A stretch of DNA of 64,000 nucleotides from Candidatus Latescibacterota bacterium (GTDB lineage: Bacteria; Latescibacterota; UBA2968; UBA8231): positions 1 to 64,000 of the forward strand of contig JAJDUT010000001.1 in assembly GCA_022826515.1 (NCBI GenBank), read 5' to 3'. The notes below the pieces were generated by a model, which had not been told where the DNA came from, ran no database searches, and saw only the letters and a program-made list of their open reading frames with translations. Position numbers and translations under genes: made by a program. Shown here piece after piece: positions 1 to 7,501 of the stretch; position 1 is the stretch's first letter, and each line of letters opens with the position of its first letter.

Positions 1-182
1 CAAGACGATAGGTTGGCCATGACAGGTTCCTTGGACGAGAAAGCATGGGTTTTTTTGGCGAAAGTCGTGCTCAATCTACTGAGGAGCCTGTTTTTATTCA
101 ACCGAGCTACCCAAAAAAACACCGATTCATGCACCAAAGCCCTTATTCATTATTTCCTATCGTTACCGAAAGGAGAAACGAG

Positions 183-302
183 ATGCAGTACATAAAACCC
201 GAAGTTATCACACTGAGCAAAGCCGAGCTTGAAGCGGCTGAAATAGACGCTCTCTTGAGTGGTTGTTCTTGTCAGTGCCAGTGCCAGTGTCAAACCCAGT
301 AG
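183..302 (+). CDS. Candidate RiPP precursor peptide with Cys-Gln repeat core
   Basis: A 39-aa peptide. The start at 183 is set by AGGAG at 171-175, seven bases upstream; a longer in-frame start at 45 has no comparable site. The N-terminal part contains Y-I-K-P-E-V (residues 3-8), which matches the YxxPxV/L leader motif bound by PqqD-like recognition domains in lasso-peptide systems. An acidic leader follows (residues 13-22), ending in L-L-S-G. The C-terminus reads CSCQCQCQCQTQ: five cysteines at every second position, three of them encoded by a tandem 6-bp repeat at 273-290. The next genes are PqqD-like and HPr-kinase-like, the usual company of such precursors. No Asp or Glu is present in the presumed core, so a normal lasso ring is not possible if the core starts at the Gly before the first Cys. 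That this is a RiPP precursor is inference; the motif, start and composition are directly visible. Confidence 0.72.
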   Translation: MQYIKPEVITLSKAELEAAEIDALLSGCSCQCQCQCQTQ

Positions 303-580
303 TCCGTTGTATAGGTCAACTCAGTCGTTAGTATTTAGGCGGCAGTGTTGACAGAGTGAAATTCGTTGGCCCGACTTGCCATAGGCTGGTTTTTCACTCT
401 CTATACTTGGCTATGTTGGTCTAAAAGATGCTTATAGTCGAATACATCCGTTGGTAGTTTGATTGATTGATGGGCAACAAGGGGTAATTCTTTCACGAAA
501 AGTCTAGGGGAAATTTATTCTAAATGTCCCTGTAGGATAACTTTATAACCGTCTTTTACTAGATTTTTAGGAAGGAAGAA
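303..580 (+). promoter_or_regulatory. Intergenic leader with a 9-bp stem-loop
   Basis: This 278-base gap between the precursor and the PqqD-like gene has no credible ORF. AGAGTGAAA (353-361) and TTTCACTCT (392-400) form a perfect 9-bp inverted repeat around a 30-base loop. TTGACA at 348-353 overlaps its left arm. A TATACT lies at 402-407, but the distance from that TTGACA is far too long for one promoter. The hairpin could be a partial terminator or processing site that lets the precursor mRNA exceed that of the maturation genes. This is a guess from position; there is no clear T-tract. Confidence 0.3.
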
Positions 581-871
581 ATGAAAAACAACACCCCACC
601 CGAAGGAAAGCCTAAGCTTTCTTCTAATCTCTCAGTCAATCAAGTGGGTGATGATGCAGTCATCTGGGACTCTGAAACCGAGAGTTTCCATCTATTAAAT
701 GCTTCTGCGTTTAGGATTCTGAAGGCATGTGACGGCTCTAACAGTATTCAAAAAATTGTTAGTATATTATCTGAAGACTACGTAAATATCGCGGAGGATC
801 AATTGATGGAAGATGTACAGCAAATACTTGAGGACCTATATAATAAAGGCCTTGTTGAACCCAATGGATAA
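581..871 (+). CDS. PqqD-family peptide recognition/chaperone protein
   Basis: A 96-aa protein of the PqqD family, which folds as a small winged-helix recognition element and presents a precursor's leader peptide to the modifying enzymes. Family features visible are the D-A-V-I-W-D start of the domain (about residues 25-30), the H-L-L-N-A-S-A stretch (37-43) and the C-terminal helix Q-I-L-E-D-L-Y-N-K-G-L-V (81-92). The length is normal for the family. The start at 581 has a strong purine-rich ribosome site just upstream (AGGAAGGAAG). It overlaps the next gene by 8 bases, indicating coupled translation. Its likely partner is the Cys-Gln peptide encoded at 183, which carries a YxxP motif. Family call is firm; the partner is inferred. 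Confidence 0.85.
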   Translation: MKNNTPPEGKPKLSSNLSVNQVGDDAVIWDSETESFHLLNASAFRILKACDGSNSIQKIVSILSEDYVNIAEDQLMEDVQQILEDLYNKGLVEPNG

Positions 872-1724
872 CCTTGATTGCCGGGATATTAGTTTGTGGG
901 TGTGCAGTGTTGGCATCAGAATAGTATGCAAAGGAAATTTCTATTTCCCTAATATTTCCTTGATTTACTCTCATTTCCTTGTACCTGAAGCAGAAGAAGG
1001 GTTTATTATATATGATGTTACACAAGAATCAAACGGATCTTGGTTTACCTTCAGCGTTTTCAGAGACGGTGAAAAAGTAACGGGGCCTGTCGACTATGGG
1101 GAATGTAGTAGATTCCTAGTGAAAAAGATTCAGGACGAGGGGCAACATTCACTGAAGTCGTCACGCTACTTGGTGTTTCATGGGGGGTGTATAGAGAAGT
1201 CTGGAACAGCCACTATTTTGTCTGCATCTTCGCAGGGCGGAAAAAGTACACTAGTAGCTGGAAGTCTCATCAAAGGTTACAGGTACATGTCGGATGAGTT
1301 GGCTATAATTGATTGCATTTCTAAAGATGTGCTCTCTTTCCCGCTTGCACTCAAACTACGTGATGATGTTATTGACATTTTTTCGGATGGTAACTTGGAA
1401 AGTATCGTTGAGGAAAGCTATCTGAGTGAGCCAGATTTTGACCGGCGCATGAATTATGTGCGAATCAGGTCGGAGAATGTAGTTGCGCCTAGCGAGAGAA
1501 TACCTATTGGTCAGATAGTATCGGTAGCCTATAATCCTTCGGTAAAATCTAAGATCCGAAAACTGGAACCACTAGAAGCTTCAAAAAGGTTACTATTGTG
1601 TGCCCGTACTAACGACGGCCTCGCGTTCGTTCTGAAAACACTTTCTCTTTTGCAGTCGATTCGATCTTTTCACTTGGAAGGTTGTGAGCCGCTAAAAATG
1701 GCGGAGGAGATAGCGAATCTATGA
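864..1724 (+). CDS. HPr kinase-like protein (peptide-tailoring kinase candidate)
   Basis: A 286-aa protein related to HprK-type kinases found beside PqqD genes in lasso and other RiPP clusters, where relatives phosphorylate the peptide (paeninodin type). The P-loop region reads S-A-S-S-Q-G-G-K-S-T-L at about residues 117-127, preceded by the family's F-H-G-G and followed by G-Y-R-Y-M-S-D-E. The start ATG at 864 overlaps the PqqD stop by 8 bases, which supports this start over an upstream out-of-frame ATG at 813. The core peptide has only one Ser and one Thr as possible phosphate acceptors (in the C-S-C and Q-T-Q segments). The regulatory HPr N-terminal domain of true carbon-catabolite HprK is not recognisable. 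Kinase activity on the peptide is inferred. Confidence 0.75.
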   Translation: MDNLDCRDISLWVCSVGIRIVCKGNFYFPNISLIYSHFLVPEAEEGFIIYDVTQESNGSWFTFSVFRDGEKVTGPVDYGECSRFLVKKIQDEGQHSLKSSRYLVFHGGCIEKSGTATILSASSQGGKSTLVAGSLIKGYRYMSDELAIIDCISKDVLSFPLALKLRDDVIDIFSDGNLESIVEESYLSEPDFDRRMNYVRIRSENVVAPSERIPIGQIVSVAYNPSVKSKIRKLEPLEASKRLLLCARTNDGLAFVLKTLSLLQSIRSFHLEGCEPLKMAEEIANL

Positions 1725-1773
1725 GTTTGCTTACGCAGGCTTATGGATATGACGCTTCCTCATCCCCTTGTCA

Positions 1774-1851
1774 TTCCCGCGAGCGCGGGAACCCAGCCTC
1801 GCGTACGATGTACACTTCGGCACCACTCCGTTGAGCCGTTCAGTCGAAGTG
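1774..1851. repeat. REP-like palindromic repeats in intergenic gap
   Basis: In the 232-base gap between the HprK-like and S26 genes there are two inverted repeats. TTCCCGCG-AG-CGCGGGAA (1774-1791) is a perfect 8-bp stem. CACTTCG (1813-1819) pairs with CGAAGTG (1845-1851). Both look like the dispersed extragenic palindromes common in environmental bacterial genomes, and their GC content contrasts with the AT-rich genes on either side. They may act as a transcription attenuator or be a relic of a mobile REP element. No ORF is visible here. Confidence 0.5.
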
Positions 1852-1956
1852 CAGAGGATTGAGTTGGATGCTCCTGCATCTTTAATTAGCAGCATGACCT
1901 ACCAGACATAGCCCAAGCTGATCGTAACGCTGCGCAACTCCAATAAGGGTTAAGAT

Positions 1957-3057
1957 ATGTTGAGCGTAGCCACTAAGACTAAAAAAGATAATAATAGTAC
2001 CAAGGGTATTTTTCCCCTTAAATCTGTGCGTATCACCGGAATGAGTATGTATCCTAAGTTGCTTTCAGGTGAACAGGTTTTCGTAATGAGAACAGCGATT
2101 AAAGATTTGGAAAAAGGGGACATTATTTTAGTACGGCGGCATGATCCGTTCAGGTACGTAGTACATAGATTGAGAAACATCAAATATACCGAGCGGGGAC
2201 TCACAGTCATTACTAGAGGCGATGCCAGCGATGCGGATGATCCTGCAGTAAAAGAGGATGATGTAGTAGGAAGAGTTATCGGGGTCTGGCGCGAAGACCG
2301 CATGGTCTGGCTAAAGGAACTGGAAGAAATGTCTTATCCTGTCTATATAAATGACGATAGTGAAGAAGACCCAGACAAAATAAGGAGGAGAAATCTTTCC
2401 AACGAACCAGCTATAGATGGCATGAAGGTACTCGACCTGCGTAAATTTAAACCTAAAGATGTAAAAAATTTGTCAACTGTAACTAATATCCAGACCGTGC
2501 TCCTAAACACTGAGAACGAGCAAGCTTGGAAGGATGGATGGAGAGAAAAGATTGGCAAGACCGTTACCGTACCGGTCGGTCTGACCGTTTTTACGGGTCA
2601 GGTAGATATTTCTGGTCCTTTGTTGCGCTCTCTAGAGGATAGATTGCAGGTTTTAGTGGTGGGACAGATGTTTATGGGAGGGGTTACTCCAGAGGATATC
2701 GATAACAAGGTAGATTATGTTATGTTGAATGGACATGCATTCATAGATAATAAAGAAACCGCTGCCGCATTAAAGAAAAAATTGCGTGTAGGAAAAGAGC
2801 AGAGCTACTATTTGGTGATAATGCCTTCCGTACATGTACGCTGGCTCGGGAAAGGGTTTTTGGACCAAGATATATTAAAAAGTTGGGAGTCGAGGCGTTC
2901 GCTGGTCGTAGTGGGACCTCTACATGTATCATATGATACAACCTCCGAACTGATCGAACAGAAAATAGATGTATTTTTTTGTAGTAGTAAAGTCATATGT
3001 CCTCCCCATTGCAAGGAGATTTTGGACGAAAAACGTGCTGTGGTCTGGAGATCATAA
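1957..3057 (+). CDS. SipW-type S26 peptidase fused to a repeat domain
   Basis: A 366-aa protein. Residues about 25-120 are a signal-peptidase-like S24/S26 domain: G-M-S-M-Y-P-K-L-L carries the catalytic Ser, G-D-I-I-L-V follows, and V-V-H-R-L supplies His in the place used by SipW/ER-type enzymes. T-R-G-D-A-S-D-A-D-D matches their conserved C-terminal box. There is no membrane anchor before the Ser box, so the enzyme is probably cytoplasmic, unlike a general signal peptidase. Residues about 145-366 have no family I recognise. They contain repeated units of the form L-x-V-V-G-x-(L/M) followed by an E/D-I and a K-(V/I)-D, and are homologous to the whole next gene. In this cluster it is the best candidate for leader removal, because neither ABC transporter carries a C39 peptidase. 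That role is inference. Confidence 0.72.
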   Translation: MLSVATKTKKDNNSTKGIFPLKSVRITGMSMYPKLLSGEQVFVMRTAIKDLEKGDIILVRRHDPFRYVVHRLRNIKYTERGLTVITRGDASDADDPAVKEDDVVGRVIGVWREDRMVWLKELEEMSYPVYINDDSEEDPDKIRRRNLSNEPAIDGMKVLDLRKFKPKDVKNLSTVTNIQTVLLNTENEQAWKDGWREKIGKTVTVPVGLTVFTGQVDISGPLLRSLEDRLQVLVVGQMFMGGVTPEDIDNKVDYVMLNGHAFIDNKETAAALKKKLRVGKEQSYYLVIMPSVHVRWLGKGFLDQDILKSWESRRSLVVVGPLHVSYDTTSELIEQKIDVFFCSSKVICPPHCKEILDEKRAVVWRS

Positions 3058-3066
3058 AGGAGAGAT

Positions 3067-3726
3067 ATGGGGGTCAAAACGAGTGATATGCCGATTCTAG
3101 ATCTCCGCCAGTGGCCATTAAAAAGCTTTAGGGAGATTAATAAGATAGAGAATGTTCGGACCATTGTCCTAGGGCCCGAAATCCTAAGTACATATCTGCC
3201 CATTCCCAAGCGTAACGTAAGATCACACCTTATTGTGGAAAACCATGAGCAATTGTTAAGCGGCCAGATGGATTTGGCTGATATTTTAGTCCGAACGACC
3301 GGTAAGATCTCCTTAGTAGTACTCGGGCACCTCTTCATTGAAAAGCCTATTCCGGTGGAAGAACTGGAGCGGATCGCTAGTATACGGATTTACGGACAGA
3401 TCTTCTACGTTTGCTCTGATACATTAGTCGCCCTACAGAGTAAGTGCCTGCACCACCAAGGGCAAACTTTGGAGATTGAACCCGATAGCGAAAGGTGGAT
3501 TGGACAGAGAACTCTTGACCTCGAAACCCTCAGACGGCTTGCTGGAAAAGTAAATATAGTTAATATAGGAACACTGAGTATATCAGAACTCGTGACCCCT
3601 GAGGATATTCACAGGAATTTGCGAAAAGTAACATCCATTGGCGAACTAAAAGGTAGTCAGTACAATGTCACAGCGTTTATGGGACATTGTACTAGACGGT
3701 TGGGAACTATAAGCCTCGTGAGTTGA
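3067..3726 (+). CDS. Free-standing paralogue of the S26 protein's C-terminal repeat domain
   Basis: A 219-aa protein with an AAAGGAG ribosome site, 9 bases after the S26 gene. I recognise no named family. It aligns by eye with residues 145-366 of the preceding protein: P-I-L-D-L-R-Q-W against K-V-L-D-L-R-K-F near the start, then L-L-S-G-Q-M-D-L-A against V-F-T-G-Q-V-D-I-S, then I-S-L-V-V-L-G-H-L-F against L-Q-V-L-V-V-G-Q-M-F. The unit with V-T-P-E-D-I recurs near its end (about residues 177-182). The repeats suggest a stacked beta/alpha scaffold rather than an enzyme; no catalytic signature or membrane segment is visible. It may form a heteromeric complex with its fused sibling to hold the peptide or the exporter. 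That role is speculation. Confidence 0.6.
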   Translation: MGVKTSDMPILDLRQWPLKSFREINKIENVRTIVLGPEILSTYLPIPKRNVRSHLIVENHEQLLSGQMDLADILVRTTGKISLVVLGHLFIEKPIPVEELERIASIRIYGQIFYVCSDTLVALQSKCLHHQGQTLEIEPDSERWIGQRTLDLETLRRLAGKVNIVNIGTLSISELVTPEDIHRNLRKVTSIGELKGSQYNVTAFMGHCTRRLGTISLVS

Positions 3727-3741
3727 CCGAAAGAATTCGAG

Positions 3742-5592
3742 ATGTATAGAGGCAGATATATTAAAGAAACAGTACGGATATGTAAAACGTTGTGGGATAT
3801 GCTTGGGGCGACTGTGTTTGTGATAAGGAAGTTCGCCCATGACAACTTGACTTCTATAGGGTTTTACGTGCTCATACAGGTGGCGATAGCGATACTGCCC
3901 GTAATTTTGTTGTGGACCAGCAAGATGGTGATTGACTCTTTGACGAGTGAGCCACCTTTTGCACCCGATGTCCAAGATCAAGCGATTACCTTAGCGGCTT
4001 GCTATATGGGCGCTGTCATCCTATTTTCGATTGCCCGCACGGTACAGCCTTCTCTTCAGGCATACCTCTCTGAACGCTTTCTATACCGAATCAACTTGGA
4101 CCTGATTAAAAGTACGGGTTTGTTCAAGGGACTCTATTACTTTGAAGACCCGGACTATCATGATTTGCGCCACGTTGTTCGCTACGAGTCCCCCGATGTA
4201 CCAATAGGCTTGATCCGGCATATTACCGATCTCGTCAGCGTGGGTATTGGCTTATTGGCACTAACAATATTGCTTACTGAGATGAACTTTTTTGTGCCAT
4301 TGGCAATAATAATAGGCACTGTGCCTACGGCTATTGCGGAACTGAGAATCCATGTCCTGCGCTTTGAAGGAAACCAAGAAACAGCTACTGACGAGCGGCT
4401 ACGTCAGTACGCTATTGATTTGCTAACAAAGAGGGAATACGCTCAGGAAGCAAAGCTGTTTGACCTCTATAGTCCCGTATCCAAATTATACAACGAAGCT
4501 TCGTATAGGATAAAAGCTACTAAGCAAGGAATATACCAAGCGATGGGCTTTTGGTCAGGAGGTACGAGTGCATGGGTCGCCGTATGGACGGGTATGCCAT
4601 ACCTGTGGGTTATCGCAACCGCAGTCAACGGACAGACTTCCTTGGGGCAATTGGCTATGTACATCGGAGGAATACAGCTTACATCCCAGCAGGTGGGCAG
4701 GTTGGTACAAAGTTTGGCGGGGCATCAGTTGATTTTTAAAAAGATAGATATAATAGCTCGCTGGATGAAATTGCCGCCACGTTTAGAATTACCGAGTCCA
4801 AGAGAGGCTGTACGCCGGCGGGCAGGACGGGGAGTGAAGGTTGAGTTGAGGGATATCTATTTCGCCTATCCAAGTTCGACAGATACCGTTCTAAGAGGGG
4901 TGTCTTTCACGGTCGAACCCGAACGGGTGACTGCACTAGTTGGCAAGAATGGCTCTGGTAAAACGACATTGGTAAAGCTCGTGGCTCGGCTTTACGATCC
5001 ATCCTCTGGCGCAATTTTGATCGATAATCGGGATATTAGAGAGTACGACTTAGACATCTTGCGGCAACAGATGGCAGTTGTATTCCAAGATTTCATGCGT
5101 TACGATTTTACACTCAGGGCTAATATCGCTCTAGGAAATATAGAAAGCCAGTCCGATATCGAGGGCCTTGATAGAGCGTCCGACGATGCACGCCTGCGTG
5201 ATATTGTCGAGACCCTACCAGATGGATACGATACACAGCTAGGCAAGCGTTTCAAGGGTGGGATAGGTCTCTCTATGGGGCAGTGGCAGAAAGTCGCTTT
5301 GGCACGCGCTTCATTCAGGTCACCAGATCTACTTATAATGGATGAACCCACATCGGCTCTAGATATCCTTGCAGAAACAAAAATTAACAAGCGGATGAGT
5401 AGAATCGTCGCGGGGCGTACAACATTGGTTATTTCACATCGTTTTTCCACCATCAAAATGGCCGATAGAATTCTGGTGCTCAACAAAGGTGAATTGGTCG
5501 AAGAAGGCGACCACGACTCACTAATGGCTATAGGAGGCCATTATACTGAAATGTACACTCTCCAAGCCGAACGGTATCGGTTGGCTCCGTAG
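3742..5592 (+). CDS. ABC transporter, fused permease/ATPase (exporter type), first of pair
   Basis: A 616-aa half-transporter of the exporter (ABCB/MsbA-like) type. A transmembrane half (about residues 30-330) precedes a nucleotide-binding domain with Walker A G-K-N-G-S-G-K-T-T-L (about 409), Q-loop V-F-Q-D-F, signature L-S-M-G-Q-W-Q-K, Walker B L-L-I-M-D-E-P-T and the switch His in S-H-R-F-S. The signature has M-G where S-G-G is usual. There is no N-terminal C39 peptidase domain, so it does not process the peptide itself. A second exporter follows after 17 bases, and the two probably form a heterodimer. The likely cargo is the modified Cys-Gln peptide. Confidence 0.85.
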   Translation: MYRGRYIKETVRICKTLWDMLGATVFVIRKFAHDNLTSIGFYVLIQVAIAILPVILLWTSKMVIDSLTSEPPFAPDVQDQAITLAACYMGAVILFSIARTVQPSLQAYLSERFLYRINLDLIKSTGLFKGLYYFEDPDYHDLRHVVRYESPDVPIGLIRHITDLVSVGIGLLALTILLTEMNFFVPLAIIIGTVPTAIAELRIHVLRFEGNQETATDERLRQYAIDLLTKREYAQEAKLFDLYSPVSKLYNEASYRIKATKQGIYQAMGFWSGGTSAWVAVWTGMPYLWVIATAVNGQTSLGQLAMYIGGIQLTSQQVGRLVQSLAGHQLIFKKIDIIARWMKLPPRLELPSPREAVRRRAGRGVKVELRDIYFAYPSSTDTVLRGVSFTVEPERVTALVGKNGSGKTTLVKLVARLYDPSSGAILIDNRDIREYDLDILRQQMAVVFQDFMRYDFTLRANIALGNIESQSDIEGLDRASDDARLRDIVETLPDGYDTQLGKRFKGGIGLSMGQWQKVALARASFRSPDLLIMDEPTSALDILAETKINKRMSRIVAGRTTLVISHRFSTIKMADRILVLNKGELVEEGDHDSLMAIGGHYTEMYTLQAERYRLAP

Positions 5593-5609
5593 ATCCCAGA
5601 AACGATACA

Positions 5610-7397
5610 ATGGTTTCTACTGCATTACGTACTTATCATCTTGCTTGGCCCGTGGGACGCTATTTAATGGGTGGTCTGATAGTTTTATCCGTATTGAGCG
5701 GTCTGTTGCCTTTGCTAATGGTATGGCTGCCCAAGGTCATTGTCGACAAAATTGTCTATCCAGCCCATGTGGGATACAACCCGTTACATTTAGGAGTCTT
5801 GGTCTGTTTGTCATTTTTAATCTTGAAGCTCATTAATGGATTTTCTCCTATCCTCGAGGACAAGCTGCAGGATCGAGTTCTATACAAATGCGATTTGCTT
5901 TTCGCGGAGAAAGTATCTGGTCATTGGGGATTATCTCTATTTGAAGATTCAAATATACAGAATCAACTTCATATGGCAAGAGAAGGCAGCAAAAAGGTCT
6001 CGGTGTTTGTTGTAAGAAGTATATGGCTATTGCAAAACAGTATTACCGTAATGGCTATACTCTTGATAACAATGAAGGTACACCTTCTGGCCCCTATGAT
6101 CATACTTCTATCTATGATTCCCATGTTGAGACAGCAGTCGAAAGCTGAGCGTAATATAGCAGCGGGCATTCATAATATCGCAGAGGAGCAGCGACGACTT
6201 AATTACTATACAGAATTGGCTTTTGGAGAATCCTCAGTTAAAGAAGGGCAACTATTCCGACTCTCTGCCTATCTGGTACGTTTATATGAGGATCTCAGCA
6301 GACAAATCCTTGGCAAATTAAAAAAAATAAGGAGAGACGCCGCTATAGGAACGCTGACTTACGACATATTGGCTGCAGTAGGGGTTGGGGGACTTTATCT
6401 CTCTTTAGTGGTCCAAGTCTCTGCAGGCCAGTTGATGATTGGCGATTTGGTTTTATATACAGGTGCATTATTCTATGCCCAGTCGGCTATCCGTGATGCA
6501 GGATTTGCTCTAGGTGAGTTAACAGGGTATTTGGAGTATATAAAACGTTTTTTCCAGTTCTCTGAGGAAGAAATAGAAAAAGGTAGTATGAACATCGCTA
6601 AAAGTGTGAATTCAGCGACACTAAATGCTAGTCGAGTTCACGAAGCTAAGCAAATAGAAATGCAAAGTGTATCCTTCACGTATCCGGGAGGATCCTGTAA
6701 AGCAATCGACGATATCGATCTGATAATAAAACGGGGGGAACACATAGCCCTTGTTGGACCCAATGGTGCGGGCAAGTCTACATTGATAAAACTCTTACTG
6801 CGATTTTACTATCCGGATACGGGAGCTATATGTCTTGAGGGAAAGGATATTCGGGACTGGCCGATCGCCAATTTGCGCCTTCAGTTTACTGCCGTTTTTC
6901 AGGACTTTCAGAAATATCAGATTTCTTTAAAAGAGAATATAACATGGAGTGGCGGGCGGACTGACTCTTATAATGGACAAATGGAAAGAATCTTGCAAGC
7001 TTCCGGCCTAAAGAATCTAGTAGATTCTCTGCCAGACGGGCTACAGACGCTATTAGGCAAGGAATTCGGACCAGGAGTCGAGCTTTCGGGTGGTGAATGG
7101 CAGAAAATCGCCATAGCTAGGGCCCTATTCCGTGAAGCACCTATCGTAATAATGGATGAACCTACTGCCGCGCTGGACGTGAATAGCGAGACCAGTTTAT
7201 TGGATGCGATGCGTCTTCTCAGCATAGGTAAAACGGCAATCATAGTGACCCATCGTTTGAGTCTAGTCAAGTTTGTCGATCGCATTATCACTATGGACCG
7301 AGGGAAAATAGTCGAGCAAGGAAGACATGAATGCCTGCTAAAGAAAAAAGGCTTGTACCATACTCTCTACACATCACAGGTCAATCAGTATAAATGA
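5610..7397 (+). CDS. ABC transporter, fused permease/ATPase (exporter type), second of pair
   Basis: A 595-aa half-transporter with the same layout as its neighbour: membrane half about residues 15-310, then Walker A G-P-N-G-A-G-K-S-T-L (about 383), Q-loop V-F-Q-D-F, the canonical signature L-S-G-G-E-W-Q-K-I, Walker B I-V-I-M-D-E-P-T and T-H-R-L-S. Sequence similarity with the upstream exporter is limited outside the ATPase motifs, as expected for an asymmetric heterodimer in which this subunit has the consensus signature. The ribosome site is weak, so translation may depend on the upstream gene. No peptidase domain is present. Confidence 0.85.
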   Translation: MVSTALRTYHLAWPVGRYLMGGLIVLSVLSGLLPLLMVWLPKVIVDKIVYPAHVGYNPLHLGVLVCLSFLILKLINGFSPILEDKLQDRVLYKCDLLFAEKVSGHWGLSLFEDSNIQNQLHMAREGSKKVSVFVVRSIWLLQNSITVMAILLITMKVHLLAPMIILLSMIPMLRQQSKAERNIAAGIHNIAEEQRRLNYYTELAFGESSVKEGQLFRLSAYLVRLYEDLSRQILGKLKKIRRDAAIGTLTYDILAAVGVGGLYLSLVVQVSAGQLMIGDLVLYTGALFYAQSAIRDAGFALGELTGYLEYIKRFFQFSEEEIEKGSMNIAKSVNSATLNASRVHEAKQIEMQSVSFTYPGGSCKAIDDIDLIIKRGEHIALVGPNGAGKSTLIKLLLRFYYPDTGAICLEGKDIRDWPIANLRLQFTAVFQDFQKYQISLKENITWSGGRTDSYNGQMERILQASGLKNLVDSLPDGLQTLLGKEFGPGVELSGGEWQKIAIARALFREAPIVIMDEPTAALDVNSETSLLDAMRLLSIGKTAIIVTHRLSLVKFVDRIITMDRGKIVEQGRHECLLKKKGLYHTLYTSQVNQYK

Positions 7398-7501
7398 ATG
7401 GTCTGAGATAGACTCGTCTTCTAAGTTTGCTTCAGATCGAAAAACATGCAAAAAATTGACTAAAAATAAACCTGTCGTTTTCAGTAACTATGGAGGAAAT
7501 C

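Noticed and set aside
49..120. GGTTTTTTTGG and CCAAAAAAACACC as a terminator or loop before the peptide gene
   Set aside because: The arms are about 60 bases apart and mostly homopolymer A and T; no stable stem is supported.
45..302. An 85-aa version of the precursor starting at 45
   Set aside because: No ribosome site at 45, and the first 46 residues do not resemble a leader; AGGAG at 171-175 points to 183.
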